Shown in pieces: positions 26,816 through 35,809 of a DNA stretch of 64,000 nt. The DNA is from Azospirillum brasilense (GTDB taxonomy: Bacteria; Pseudomonadota; Alphaproteobacteria; Azospirillales; Azospirillaceae). The notes under the pieces are model-generated. The model was not told the DNA's origin. It worked only from the letters and a program-made list of their open reading frames with translations, and made no database searches. The stretch's first letter is position 1, and the number at the start of each line of letters is the position of its first letter. The DNA is taken from assembly GCF_008365405.1 (NCBI RefSeq), contig NZ_QOKV01000012.1, forward strand, positions 62,001 through 126,000, written 5' to 3'. Position numbers and translations under genes: made by a program.

Positions 26816-28464
26816 TGGGGAGCCCGAGCGTGACGACGGACCAGCAAGCGCGCCCCGACGGCCGCGGCCTCCGCCAGAGCATGTCCGACCTGCACACGTG
26901 GGTCGGGCTGCTTCTCGGCTGGGTGCTCTACGCGATGTTCCTCACCGGGACGGTGTCCTACTTCAAGGACGAGCTGTCGCAATGGATGCGCCCCGAACTG
27001 CCGGCGCAGAGCGGGGTTCCGGATCAGGCCGCGGTGGCCCAGCGGGTGGCCGACGAACTCGTCGCCCTGGTGCCGGGCAGCCCGCAATGGAGCCTGCGCC
27101 TGCCGGACGCCCGCAACAACAGCGTCTACGCCTTCTGGCGCACCGCCGGGACGGCTCCCGGGCAGCGCGGCTTCGGCGAGGGCAATTTCGATCCGGCGAC
27201 CGGGCAGACGGTGTCGTCGCGCGCGACGCTGGGCGGCGACTTCTTCTACCGCTTCCATTTCCAGTTCCATTACATGCCGGTGGTGTGGGGGCGCTGGCTC
27301 GCCGGCATCGCGGCGATGTTCATGCTGGTGGCCATCGTCAGCGGGGTCATCACCCACAAGAAGATCTTCATCGATTTCTTCACCTTCCGCTGGGGCAAGG
27401 GGCAGCGCTCCTGGCTCGACGCGCACAACGCGCTGTCGGTGTTCGGGCTGCCGTTCCACGCCATGATCACCTACACCGGGCTGGTGACGCTGATGGCGCT
27501 CTACATGCCCTGGGGCCAGCAGGCGGGGATCAAGACCGCGGCGGAGCGCCAGCAGCTCAACGCCGAACTCAGCGCCTTCATCCAGCCGGGCAAACCCAGC
27601 GGCGAGGCGGCGCCGCTCGCCTCGATCGAGGACATGGTGCGCCACGCCCAGGAGCGCTGGGGCCGTGACGGTGTCGGGCGGGTCACCGCCACCCATCCGG
27701 GCGACGCGGCGGCGCGGGTGGCGGTGGCGCGCGGCGACGGCGGGCGCGTGTCGATGAGCCCGCAATATCTGGAGTTCGAAGGCACCACCGGGAAACTGCT
27801 GGCCGTCCACGAAGGGGTGGGGCCGGCGGCGGAGACCCGCGGCGTGCTCTACGCCCTGCATCTGGGACGCTTCAGCGACTCGGTAACGCGCTGGCTCTAT
27901 TTCCTGGTCAGCCTCGCCGGCACCGCCATGGTGGGGACCGGTCTGGTGATGTGGACGGTGAAGCGCCGGCAGAAGCTGCCCGATCCAGCCCGGCCCCACA
28001 TCGGCTTCCACGTCGTGGAGCGGCTGAACATCGCCAGCATCGCCGGCCTGTCGATCGCCATGGCGGCCTTCCTGTGGGCGAACCGCCTGCTGCCGGAGAC
28101 CCTGGCGGACCGCGCCAACTGGGAGATCCACAGCTTCTTCATCGTCTGGGCGCTCACGCTGCTGCACGGCGTGCTGCGCCCGGCGAAGAAAGCCTGGGTC
28201 GAGCAGTTGTGGCTGGCCGCGGCGCTGCTGGCGCTGCTGCCCGTGCTCAACGCCGCGACCACGCACCGGCCTTTCTGGCGCAGCCTGGCTGAAGGGGACT
28301 GGGTGTTCATCGGCATGGACCTGATGTGCTGGGCGCTGGCGGCGCTCCACGCCGTGCTGGCGGTCCGCACGCTCCGCCACCAGCCCAAGACGCGGGCCGC
28401 CCGCAAGCCCGTCCACCAAGCCGTTAACAAACCCGCCGGCGGCGCCGTGCTGCGTGAGGGATGA
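26815..28464 (+). CDS. PepSY-associated membrane protein, probable ferric-siderophore reductase
   Basis: An inner-membrane protein of 549 residues from ATG 26815, which overlaps the previous stop; an upstream ATG at 26800 is less likely. The N-terminal HTWVGLLLGWVLYAMFLTGTVSYFKDEL helix is the hallmark of the PepSY_TM/PiuB/FoxB/FegB family, followed by a periplasmic loop, HFQFHYMP and HKKIFIDFFTFR with conserved His residues, and further helices (about 165-190, 350-380, 410-430, 445-465). Conserved His pairs may bind haem and support reductive iron release. It is the core of the iron operon. Confidence 0.85.
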   Translation: MGSPSVTTDQQARPDGRGLRQSMSDLHTWVGLLLGWVLYAMFLTGTVSYFKDELSQWMRPELPAQSGVPDQAAVAQRVADELVALVPGSPQWSLRLPDARNNSVYAFWRTAGTAPGQRGFGEGNFDPATGQTVSSRATLGGDFFYRFHFQFHYMPVVWGRWLAGIAAMFMLVAIVSGVITHKKIFIDFFTFRWGKGQRSWLDAHNALSVFGLPFHAMITYTGLVTLMALYMPWGQQAGIKTAAERQQLNAELSAFIQPGKPSGEAAPLASIEDMVRHAQERWGRDGVGRVTATHPGDAAARVAVARGDGGRVSMSPQYLEFEGTTGKLLAVHEGVGPAAETRGVLYALHLGRFSDSVTRWLYFLVSLAGTAMVGTGLVMWTVKRRQKLPDPARPHIGFHVVERLNIASIAGLSIAMAAFLWANRLLPETLADRANWEIHSFFIVWALTLLHGVLRPAKKAWVEQLWLAAALLALLPVLNAATTHRPFWRSLAEGDWVFIGMDLMCWALAALHAVLAVRTLRHQPKTRAARKPVHQAVNKPAGGAVLREG

Positions 28465-28754
28465 CCATGATCCATCTGTCGTCCTTCATCCTGTGCCTGA
28501 CGGGCTTCGCCGCGCTGGCCTTCGCGATGGACCGTCCGCAGCACGACCTGTTCGGACGGTCCCTGCCGACGCCCGCGACGGTCGCCCTGCGCGTCGGCGG
28601 GGCGGTTTCCCTGCTGGGGGCGCTGGGCCTCCTCGTGGGGTGGCAGGGCTGGGGACTCGGCCTCGTCATGTTCAGCGGCCACACCAGCCTGGGCGCCGGA
28701 GTCGTCCATGGCGCCCTGATCGTCCAAGGGCGACGGAGTGCTCGCCCAAATTGA
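28461..28754 (+). CDS. Small inner-membrane protein, DUF3325-like
   Basis: A 97-residue protein with about three membrane helices, the motif FALAMDRPQHDLFG-like near residues 20-34 and a Gly-rich third helix. It overlaps the PepSY gene by four bases (ATGA). The layout matches DUF3325, known as a companion of PepSY and DUF3649 proteins in iron-uptake operons. It ends the operon; no clear terminator was seen in 28755-28898. Confidence 0.75.
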   Translation: MTMIHLSSFILCLTGFAALAFAMDRPQHDLFGRSLPTPATVALRVGGAVSLLGALGLLVGWQGWGLGLVMFSGHTSLGAGVVHGALIVQGRRSARPN

Positions 28755-28898
28755 GGCTACGCCTTATTTCTGACCCATTTTGTCGCGTCCGGCGAGTTTG
28801 CTCTTTCCGTTCGGGCGTGATGGGAGGATGGTTCTCCATCGTTTTCATCAGGTTCATCGTGCTTTTCGACGATTGCGAATCGTTTGGGAGGAGTACGC

Positions 28899-30965
28899 AT
28901 GCCCCGCATCCTCAATCATGCACCGTGGTTGGTTCTCGCCGTGTTGGGTGCCTTCGCGCTCGGCACCGTCGCCCTGGCGCGCGGCGAGACCATCAACGCC
29001 CTCTGGCTGGTCGTGGCCGCCGTCTGCACCTACTTGGTGTCCTACCGCTACTACAGCCTGTTCATCGCCACCCGCGTCATGCGGCTGGACCCGGCGCGCC
29101 CGACGCCGGCGATGCGCCACAACGACGGGTTGGACTATGTTCCGACCAACCAGTACGTCCTGTTCGGCCACCATTTCGCGGCCATCGCCGGCGCCGGCCC
29201 GCTGGTCGGCCCGGTGCTGGCGGCCCAGATGGGCTATCTGCCGGGCATGCTGTGGATTCTCGCCGGCGTGGTGGTCGCCGGGGCGGTCCAGGACTTCATG
29301 ATCCTGTTCGTCTCGATGCGCCGCGACGGGCGGTCGCTCGGTGAGCTGATCAAGGCCGAGCTGGGGGACATCCCCGGCGTCATCGCGCTGTTCGGCACCT
29401 TCATGATCATGGTCATCATCCTGGCGGTGCTGGCCCTGGTCGTGGTCAAGGCGCTGACCAACAGCCCGTGGGGCTTCTTCACGGTCGCCGCCACCGTGCC
29501 GATCGCCCTGTTCATGGGCGTCTACATGCGCTTCCTGCGCCCCGGCCGGATCGGCGAGATCTCCATCATCGGCTTCTTCCTGCTGATCGCGGCCATCCTG
29601 CTCGGCGGGCAGGTCGCGCAGAGCGAGACTTGGGCGCCGGTCTTCACGCTGACCGGCGTGCAGATCACCTGGATCCTGATCGGTTACGGCTTCGTGGCGT
29701 CGGTGCTGCCGGTGTGGCTGCTGCTGGCGCCGCGCGACTATCTGTCGACCTTCCTCAAGGTCGGCACCATCGTGATGTTGGCGCTGTGCATCCTGCTCGT
29801 CGCGCCGCCGATGAAGATGCCCAGCGTCACCCGCTTCGTCGACGGCACCGGCCCGGTGTGGTCGGGCAGCCTGTTCCCGTTCCTGTTCATCACCATCGCC
29901 TGCGGCGCGGTGTCGGGTTTCCACGCCCTGATCTCCTCCGGCACCACGCCGAAGATGGTGGAGAACGAACTCCACACCCGCTTCATCGGCTACGGCGGCA
30001 TGCTGACCGAGTCCTTCGTCGCCATCATGGCGCTGGTCGCCGCCTCCTGCATCGAGCCGGGCATCTACTTCGCCATGAACAGCCCGCCTGCGCTGCTCGG
30101 CACCACGGCGGAGTCGGCGGCCCAGGTGATCAACAATTGGGGCTTCGTCATCACGCCGGAAATGATCACCCAGACGGCGCAGGACGTCGGCGAGGTGAGC
30201 ATCCTGTCACGGGCCGGCGGCGCGCCGACGCTGGCGGTCGGCATGGCGCAGATCTTCTCCGAGCTGTTCGGCGGCAAGGGCATGATGGCCTTCTGGTACC
30301 ATTTCGCCATCCTGTTCGAAGCGCTGTTCATCCTGACCGCCGTCGACGCCGGCACCCGCGCCGGGCGGTTCATGCTTCAGGATCTGCTCGGCGTCTTCTT
30401 CAAGCCGTTGCAGCGCACGGCGTCCTGGGCCGGCAACCTGATCGCCACCGGCCTGTGCGTCGCCGCCTGGGGCTACATCCTCTATCAGGGGGTGATCGAT
30501 CCGCTGGGCGGCATCAACACCTTCTGGCCGCTGTTCGGCATCTCCAACCAGATGCTGGCGGGCATCGCCCTGATCCTGGCGACGGTGGTGCTGTTCCGGA
30601 TGAAGCGGGAGCGCTACGCCTGGGTGACCATGGTGCCGGCGACGTGGCTGCTGATCTGCACCTTGACCGCGGGCGTGCAGAAGGTCTTCCACAGCAACCC
30701 GGCGATCGGCTTCCTCGCCCACGCCGAGCGTTTCAGCACCGCCGCCAACGAGGGCCGTCTGCTCGCCCCGGCAACCTCGATGGAGCAGATGCGGCAGGTG
30801 ATCTTCAACGACTACCTGGACGCGGCGCTGGCGTCGCTGTTCGTTCTGGTCGTGCTGGCGGTGCTGGTCTTCGGCGTCCTGTCCTGCCTGAAGGCGCTGC
30901 GCAGCGACCGCCCGACCACCCGGGAAATCCCGACCGGCGGCGCCACCGCGCGGGCCGGGGATTGA
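28899..30965 (+). CDS. cstA: Carbon starvation protein CstA (peptide/pyruvate transporter)
   Basis: Inner-membrane transporter of 688 residues with about 16-18 helices. The family landmarks are present: YRYYSLFIATRV, the region FGHHFAAIAGAGPLVGPVLAAQMGY, QDFMILFVSMRRDGRSLGELI, SGFHALISSGTTPK and DAGTRAGRF. The family imports peptides and, in Enterobacteria, pyruvate during carbon limitation. ATG 28899 has an excellent ribosome-binding site (GGGAGGAG); a TTG 15 bases upstream is less likely. The following small gene is its usual partner YbdD. Confidence 0.95.
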   Translation: MPRILNHAPWLVLAVLGAFALGTVALARGETINALWLVVAAVCTYLVSYRYYSLFIATRVMRLDPARPTPAMRHNDGLDYVPTNQYVLFGHHFAAIAGAGPLVGPVLAAQMGYLPGMLWILAGVVVAGAVQDFMILFVSMRRDGRSLGELIKAELGDIPGVIALFGTFMIMVIILAVLALVVVKALTNSPWGFFTVAATVPIALFMGVYMRFLRPGRIGEISIIGFFLLIAAILLGGQVAQSETWAPVFTLTGVQITWILIGYGFVASVLPVWLLLAPRDYLSTFLKVGTIVMLALCILLVAPPMKMPSVTRFVDGTGPVWSGSLFPFLFITIACGAVSGFHALISSGTTPKMVENELHTRFIGYGGMLTESFVAIMALVAASCIEPGIYFAMNSPPALLGTTAESAAQVINNWGFVITPEMITQTAQDVGEVSILSRAGGAPTLAVGMAQIFSELFGGKGMMAFWYHFAILFEALFILTAVDAGTRAGRFMLQDLLGVFFKPLQRTASWAGNLIATGLCVAAWGYILYQGVIDPLGGINTFWPLFGISNQMLAGIALILATVVLFRMKRERYAWVTMVPATWLLICTLTAGVQKVFHSNPAIGFLAHAERFSTAANEGRLLAPATSMEQMRQVIFNDYLDAALASLFVLVVLAVLVFGVLSCLKALRSDRPTTREIPTGGATARAGD

Positions 30966-30988
30966 GCGTTGCAGGAGTTGCAGCCAAG

Positions 30989-31128
30989 CCCCTCTCCCGT
31001 CCCGGGAGAGGGCGGCCCGAAGGGCCGGGTGAGGGTCGTGCGAGAATCATTGCGCTGATTCTCGGCGGTACCCTCACCCTCCCACCGCTTCGCGGCGGGC
31101 CCCTCCCTCTCCCGGGGCGGGAGAGGGG
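30989..31128. repeat. REP/BIME-like palindromic element 1
   Basis: A 140-base intergenic element with outer arms CCCCTCTCCCGTCCCGGGAG and CTCTCCCGGGGCGGGAGAGG, inner GGGTGAGGGT facing ACCCTCACCC, and a small inverted core GAGAATCATTGCGCTGATTC. It shares its arms with the element at 37863-38004. It lies between cstA and the ybdD-like gene. Such CCCTCTCCC palindromes are common between genes of Azospirillum and relatives. Confidence 0.85.
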
Positions 31129-31182
31129 ATGTTCGAGGCGGCGGTTGGAGCGACCGTGCCTATACAATGGGAAACACGCCTT

Positions 31183-31386
31183 ATGAGCGGCTTGAAAAGC
31201 AACCTCAGCCGGTTCCGCGGTTACTTCGAGCAGACGGCCAAGCTCATGATCGGGGTGCCGGATTACGACACCTATCTGGAGCACATGCGGACCCGGCACC
31301 CCGACCAGCCGGCGATGACCTACACCGAGTTCCTCGACAACCGTCTGCAGGCCCGTTACGGCGCCGGCAAGGCGGGGTGTTGCTGA
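31183..31386 (+). CDS. YbdD/YjiX family small protein, CstA partner
   Basis: A 67-residue cytosolic protein with the family signature AKLMIGVPDYDTYLEHMRTRHPD, TYTEFLDNRLQARYG and the C-terminal Cys-Cys pair. In E. coli such proteins are needed for activity of CstA-type transporters. The start is uncertain: ATG 31183 fits family length, but an in-frame GTG at 31156 has a better ribosome-binding site (GGAG five bases upstream) and would add nine residues. Its 3' end overlaps the convergent gene by 31 bases. A palindromic element separates it from cstA. Confidence 0.88.
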   Translation: MSGLKSNLSRFRGYFEQTAKLMIGVPDYDTYLEHMRTRHPDQPAMTYTEFLDNRLQARYGAGKAGCC

Positions 31387-31910
31387 CCCACTTTGGCCGG
31401 TTCGAAACGCAGGATGTCCGGGGTCCGCATGTCGGCGGGGATCGGGGCGTCCTTGGCGGCACCGCGCATGGCGGCGGGCGGGCGCGGCAGGCCGCTGCGG
31501 TCGCTGTAGTCAGGGGGCGGCGTCCCGGCCGTTGCCTCCTCGCGGTGCAGCATCGCCGTGCACAGCACGTCGAGCGCCGTCACCGCCGCGACCGCGCCCA
31601 GCGCCGTAGCGACGTTCTCCCGGCGCGGGTTGCCGTCGTGATGCGCCGACGCCAGCGTGGCGAGGTCCAGCGCGTCCCCGGCGACCCGGCCCCACATCCA
31701 AGGCCGGGCGTCGCCCATCGCCAGCAGCCCGACGCCGGTCGTCACCTCGCGCGCGCCGTAGGCGCGGATCAGCCCGGCCTGCTCCTCCATCCCCATCCAG
31801 CGGGCGAGGGGACGGGCGGCCACCAGTTCGGCGACACCCAGCCCGATGCTGAACCAGCCCAAACCACGGGCCATCCGGTCCGCCGACGAATTCCTGCGGT
31901 AATACGCCAT
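31356..31910 (-). CDS. Small membrane protein of unknown function, cyclase/dehydrase-associated type
   Basis: A 184-residue protein from ATG 31910 (GGGAGG upstream). The N-terminal half (MARGLGWFSIGLGVAELVA, then GAREVTTGVGLLA) and a second hydrophobic stretch near residues 95-115 form two to four membrane segments; the Pro-rich tail is cytosolic. Similar N-termini occur in alphaproteobacterial proteins annotated as cyclase/dehydrase that carry an SRPBCC domain, which is missing here. It follows the zinc alcohol dehydrogenase gene by 14 bases, and its last 31 bases are shared with the opposite gene. Function unknown; context suggests stress physiology. Confidence 0.72.
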   Translation of the reverse strand: MAYYRRNSSADRMARGLGWFSIGLGVAELVAARPLARWMGMEEQAGLIRAYGAREVTTGVGLLAMGDARPWMWGRVAGDALDLATLASAHHDGNPRRENVATALGAVAAVTALDVLCTAMLHREEATAGTPPPDYSDRSGLPRPPAAMRGAAKDAPIPADMRTPDILRFEPAKVGQQHPALPAP

Positions 31911-31924
31911 GTTGCGCCTCCCTG

Positions 31925-33097
31925 TTACGGCTTGAGCACGACCTTGATGCAGCCGTCCTGCTTGTCGCGGAAGGTCTGGTACATGCCCGGCCCATCGGCC
32001 AGACCCACGGTGTGGGTGATGACGAAGGACGGGTCGATCTGCCCCTCCTGGATGCGGCGCAGCAGATCGTCGGTCCACCGGTTGACGTGGGTCTGGCCCA
32101 TGCGCCAGGTCAGGCCCTTGTTCATCGACATGCCGAAGGGGACCTTGTCGATCAGCCCGCCATAGACGCCGGGGATCGACAGCGTGCCGGCGGGGCGGCA
32201 GACATACATCATCTCGCGCAGCACGTGCGCGCGGTCGGATTCTAGGGCCAGCGCCTGCTTGGCGCGGTCGTACATGGAATCGAGCGTGGCGGTGGCGTGC
32301 GCCTCCATGCCGACGGCGTCGATGCACTTCTCCGGACCCTTGCCGCCGGTCAGCTCGTTCAGCCGCTCGACGACGCTTTCCTCCTCGAAGTTGATGGTGA
32401 TGGCGCCGCCGGCCTTGGCCATGGACAGGCGCTCAGGGACGCGGTCGATGGCGATGACCTGCTTGGCGCCCAGCAGGATGGCGCTGCGGATCGTCATCTG
32501 CCCGACCGGGCCGCAGCCCCAGATCGCCACCGTGTCGGTCGGCTGGATGTCGCACTGCGCCGCCGCCTGCCAGCCGGTGGGGAAGATGTCGCCGAGGAAC
32601 AGCACCTGCTCGTCGGTCAGCCCGTCCGGGATCTTCACATGGGTGCGGTCGGCGAAGGGGACGCGCACATATTCCGCCTGCCCGCCGGGATAGCCGCCGG
32701 TCAGGTGGGTGTAGCCGAACAGCCCGGCCGTGGTGTGGCCGAACAGCTTGTCGGCCATCGCCTTGTTGCGGTTGGAGCGCTCGCAGACCGAATAGTTGCC
32801 GCGGCGGCATTGGTCGCACTCGCCGCACCAGATGGTGAAGGGCACGACGACGCGGTCGCCGACCTTCAGGGCGCTCTTGGCCTCGGCCCCGACATCCACG
32901 ACCTCGCCCATGAACTCGTGACCCAGGATGTCGCCCTTCTCCATGCCGGGCATGAAGTGGTCGTAGAGATGCAGATCCGAACCGCAGATGGCGCAGGACG
33001 TGACCTTGACGATGGCGTCTCGGGGCTGCTCGATCTCCGGGTCGGGGACGGTGTCGTAACGGACGTCGGCGGTGCCGTGCCAGACCAGGGCTTTCAT
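31925..33097 (-). CDS. Zinc-dependent alcohol dehydrogenase, formaldehyde-dehydrogenase-like
   Basis: Medium-chain dehydrogenase of 390 residues. Catalytic zinc ligands are Cys38 (CAICGSDLH) and His60-Glu61 (GHEF); the structural zinc site is complete (Cys91, 94, 97 and 105). The NAD-binding segment is IWGCGPVG. The long form with [18 protein letters not shown] resembles the glutathione-independent formaldehyde dehydrogenase-like group. It lies 52 bases after the SDR gene and just before the membrane protein gene, with a good ribosome-binding site. The natural alcohol or aldehyde is unknown. Confidence 0.9.
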   Translation of the reverse strand: MKALVWHGTADVRYDTVPDPEIEQPRDAIVKVTSCAICGSDLHLYDHFMPGMEKGDILGHEFMGEVVDVGAEAKSALKVGDRVVVPFTIWCGECDQCRRGNYSVCERSNRNKAMADKLFGHTTAGLFGYTHLTGGYPGGQAEYVRVPFADRTHVKIPDGLTDEQVLFLGDIFPTGWQAAAQCDIQPTDTVAIWGCGPVGQMTIRSAILLGAKQVIAIDRVPERLSMAKAGGAITINFEEESVVERLNELTGGKGPEKCIDAVGMEAHATATLDSMYDRAKQALALESDRAHVLREMMYVCRPAGTLSIPGVYGGLIDKVPFGMSMNKGLTWRMGQTHVNRWTDDLLRRIQEGQIDPSFVITHTVGLADGPGMYQTFRDKQDGCIKVVLKP

Positions 33098-33149
33098 GCG
33101 GGGCTCCTCCGTAACGGGTGGTGGGGGAAGGGGGGCGGGAGACCGCCGA

Positions 33150-33941
33150 TCAGTGGTGGCCCGAACCGGGCTCGGCCTGCTTCCGGTGCTGCTCGGCCAG
33201 CACGCCGGAGGGCGTCACGGCGGCCATGGCGGTCTGCAGCTTGTTCTTCCAACCGGCCACCACGTCGCCGTCGCCGCGCATCATCGCGTCGAAGCCGACT
33301 TTGGCGACCATCGCCGGGTCGTCCTTCTTGCCCTGGCCGATCCTGGTGTCCTCCATGCCGGCGCGCTCGAAGAACTCGGTGTCGGTGGCGCCAGGCATCA
33401 GGCAGGTGACCGTCACCCCGGAGTCCTTGATCTCGTGGCGCAGCGCGAAGGAGAAGGAGTCGATGAAGGCCTTGGTGCCGTTGTAGACCGCCTGATAGGT
33501 GCCGGGCATGAAGCCGGCGATCGAGCCGGTGATCAGGATGCGGCCCTGCTTGCGGTCGCGCATGCCGCGCCCGACCGTCTGGATCAGGTACAGCGTGCCG
33601 GTGATGTTGGTGTCGATGACGTGGCGGGCCTCCTGGAAGTCTTGGTCGAGGAAGCCGTGTCCCAGCCCGTGGCCGGCGTTGGCGAGCAGCGCGTCGACCG
33701 GGCGGCCCTTCACCGCCGCGCACAATTTGTCGACGCCGTCGAGGGTGGCGAGGTCCGCCTGCACCGTCTCGACCGTGACGCCGAGCGCGCGCAGCTCCTT
33801 GGCGGCCTCCTCAATGGCCGGATCGTCGGCGGCGATCAGGAGGTCGAAGCCATTGCGGGCGCACTGCTTGGCGAGTTCGAGGCCGATGCCGGTGGACGCA
33901 CCGGTGACGATGGCAAGGGAACGGGTGGCTGCGCGAGCCAT
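33150..33941 (-). CDS. Short-chain dehydrogenase/reductase
   Basis: Oxidoreductase of 263 residues with TGASTGIG (cofactor), NAGHG, the catalytic Ser (TGSIAG) and Tyr-Lys pair (YNGTK). ATG 33941 has GAGG nine bases upstream; ATG 33947 is equally possible but too close to it. It is the first gene of a three-gene minus unit with the zinc alcohol dehydrogenase and the membrane protein. It resembles the DltE-type ketoacyl reductase-like SDRs. Substrate unknown. Confidence 0.88.
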   Translation of the reverse strand: MARAATRSLAIVTGASTGIGLELAKQCARNGFDLLIAADDPAIEEAAKELRALGVTVETVQADLATLDGVDKLCAAVKGRPVDALLANAGHGLGHGFLDQDFQEARHVIDTNITGTLYLIQTVGRGMRDRKQGRILITGSIAGFMPGTYQAVYNGTKAFIDSFSFALRHEIKDSGVTVTCLMPGATDTEFFERAGMEDTRIGQGKKDDPAMVAKVGFDAMMRGDGDVVAGWKNKLQTAMAAVTPSGVLAEQHRKQAEPGSGHH

Positions 33942-34067
33942 GGACATTGTCCTCTTTGAAAAAGCGGGATTCCCCAAGCCCAACTGGACGCGGCGGCCGA
34001 TGGTTCCGCCGTCGCGGCTTCAGGGCGCAACTCCGATGGCGCCGGTGCCGCAAATCCGTGCATAAGG

Positions 34068-34103
34068 CTTAATCAGGTCGGGGCCTTGCCTGGTTCTTAA
34101 TCA
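34068..34103. promoter_or_regulatory. Direct repeat in the divergent SDR/GntR promoter region
   Basis: CTTAATCA occurs at 34068-34075 and 34096-34103, 28 bases apart, in the AT-richer part of the gap between the SDR gene and the GntR gene. It may be a binding site for an activator or sigma factor acting on the minus-strand unit. No regulator is identified. Confidence 0.3.
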
Positions 34104-34165
34104 AAAGAGACGCCGCCACCCAGCGATTCCGCGCCGTTCCGGCTGGCACGCCGCTTGCTCAACAG

Positions 34166-34179
34166 TCTTGTATACAAGA
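34166..34179. promoter_or_regulatory. Perfect palindrome, likely GntR (FCD) operator
   Basis: TCTTGTATACAAGA is a perfect 14-base palindrome 16 bases before the GntR-type ATG. The TTGTATACAA core agrees with operators of FadR-subfamily GntR proteins, so autoregulation is likely. Confidence 0.65.
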
Positions 34180-34195
34180 TTGGTGCGGCAGCCTG

Positions 34196-34888
34196 ATGAC
34201 CCAGCTTCCCGACAGCATCGAAGACAGCGTGATCTCCGCCATCCTGGGCGGCCGGCTGCGGCCCGGCACCCGGTTGGGCGAGGCGAAGCTGGCCGAGGTC
34301 TACGGCGTGTCCCGCACCCGCGTGCGCGAGGCGATGATGCGGCTGGAGACGCGCGGCATCGTCCATGTCAGCGCCCGGCGCGGCTGGTTCGTCGTCGAGC
34401 CCTCGGCGACGGAGGCGCGGGCCGCCTTCCAGGCGCGGCGGGTCATCGAGACCGGGATGCTGCGCGATCTGCACAGGCTGCCGGGGCACACGCTGCCGGG
34501 GGACGCCGTCGCCCACCTGCGCGCCCATGTCGAGGAGGAGCGCGAGGCGCTGCACACCGGCCATGTCGGGTCGCGCACCTGCCTGCTCGGCGACTTCCAC
34601 ATCCACCTCGCCCACGCCTTCGGCAACCCCTTCCTGACCGACATCCTGCGCGACCTGACCGCGCGCACGACGCTGGTCTCGATGCTTTACCAGTCCGACC
34701 AGGACGCCGCGGCGTCCAGCGACGACCACGCCGGCATCGTGACGCTGCTGGCCGACGGCGACTACGCCGGGGCGGCGCGGCTGATGGACGAGCACATCCG
34801 ACGCGTCGAGGACGGCCTCGACCTCGCCGCCGCCCCCGATCCCCTGGCCGGCCTGCGCGAGATCCTCTCGCCCGGCGCCCCCGCCTGA
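34196..34888 (+). CDS. GntR-family (FadR/FCD) transcriptional regulator
   Basis: A 230-residue regulator with an N-terminal winged helix (about 10-75, LAEVYGVSRTRVREAMMRLE recognition segment) and a C-terminal all-helical FCD ligand domain (about 80-215), where Asp, His and further His residues (e.g. LGDFHIHLAHAFGN) would hold a metal and a carboxylate ligand. ATG 34196 lies directly behind a palindromic operator; the ribosome-binding site is weak. The amino-acid ABC importer starts 50 bases downstream and is the likely target, perhaps as the same transcript. Confidence 0.88.
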   Translation: MTQLPDSIEDSVISAILGGRLRPGTRLGEAKLAEVYGVSRTRVREAMMRLETRGIVHVSARRGWFVVEPSATEARAAFQARRVIETGMLRDLHRLPGHTLPGDAVAHLRAHVEEEREALHTGHVGSRTCLLGDFHIHLAHAFGNPFLTDILRDLTARTTLVSMLYQSDQDAAASSDDHAGIVTLLADGDYAGAARLMDEHIRRVEDGLDLAAAPDPLAGLREILSPGAPA

Positions 34889-34938
34889 CCCCTTTCACAC
34901 AAACCATTCCATCCAGACCAACCGGAGGAGTTAGAGAC

Positions 34939-35730
34939 ATGAAGCGCAGGACCCTGCTCGCCCTGGCCGTCGCCGCCGTCGCCGGCCTGTCCATCGCCCA
35001 GGCCCCCGCGGCGCGGGCCGACGCCCTCCAGGACATCACGAAGCGCGGCACGCTGCGCGTCGCCGTCCCGCAGGACTTCCCGCCCTTCGGCTCGGTCGGC
35101 CCGGACATGACCCCGCTCGGCTACGACATCGACGTTGCCAAGCTGATCGGCGCCAAGATGGGCGTGAAGGTGGAACTGGTGCCGGTGACCAGCGCCAACC
35201 GCATCCCCTTCCTGCAGACCAACAAGGTCGATCTGGTCATCTCCAGCCTTGGCAAGAACGCCGAGCGTGAGAAGGTCATCGACTTCACCGACGCCTACGC
35301 GCCCTTCTTCAACGGCGTCTTCGCCCCGGCCGGCGTCACCGCCGCGAAGCCGGAGGATCTGGCCGGCAAGACCGTCGGCGTGACCCGCGGCGCCATCGAG
35401 GATCTGGAACTGACCAAGATCGCCCCGGCCGACGCGGTCATCAAGCGCTACGAGGACAACAACGGCACCATCTCCGCCTTCCTGTCCGGTCAGGTCGAGG
35501 TGGTGGCAACCGGCAACGTCGTGGCGGCGGCGATCCTCGCCCGCAACCCGCCGAAGCGGCCGGAGCTGAAGTTCCTCATCAAGAACTCCCCTTGCTACAT
35601 TGGCCTGAGCAAGGAGCAGCCGGCCCTGCTGGAAAAGCTGAACGGCATCCTGGCGGCGGCCAAGGCCGACGGCTCGCTGAACGCCGTCGCGCAGAAGTGG
35701 CTGTCCGCTGACCTGCCGAAGGACCTCTGA
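34939..35730 (+). CDS. Polar amino-acid ABC importer binding protein
   Basis: Family 3 periplasmic binding protein of 263 residues with a signal peptide (about 1-27, ending ARADA) and the motifs TLRVAVPQDFPPFG, GYDIDVAKLIGAKMG and SLGKNAEREKVIDFTDAY with the Arg and Asp that hold the amino-acid backbone. GGAGGAG precedes the ATG. A UUCG-capped hairpin follows the stop, before the two permeases and the ATPase. Ligand not predictable; the FCD regulator suggests an acidic or carboxylate-bearing compound. Confidence 0.92.
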   Translation: MKRRTLLALAVAAVAGLSIAQAPAARADALQDITKRGTLRVAVPQDFPPFGSVGPDMTPLGYDIDVAKLIGAKMGVKVELVPVTSANRIPFLQTNKVDLVISSLGKNAEREKVIDFTDAYAPFFNGVFAPAGVTAAKPEDLAGKTVGVTRGAIEDLELTKIAPADAVIKRYEDNNGTISAFLSGQVEVVATGNVVAAAILARNPPKRPELKFLIKNSPCYIGLSKEQPALLEKLNGILAAAKADGSLNAVAQKWLSADLPKDL

Positions 35731-35740
35731 CGACGATGGG

Positions 35741-35783
35741 GCCGGGACGCCGCGGGTGGCTTCGGCCCCCACGGCGGCCCGGC
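35741..35783 (+). promoter_or_regulatory. Intercistronic hairpin with UUCG loop after the amino-acid-binding protein gene
   Basis: GCCGGG (35741-35746) pairs with CCCGGC (35778-35783), with an inner GGC-TTCG-GCC tetraloop at 35758-35767. It lies ten bases after the stop and has no T tract. It probably stabilises the binding-protein message relative to the permease message. Confidence 0.5.
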
Positions 35784-35809
35784 GTACGGGGGGCTGACCG
35801 GAGGGCCGC

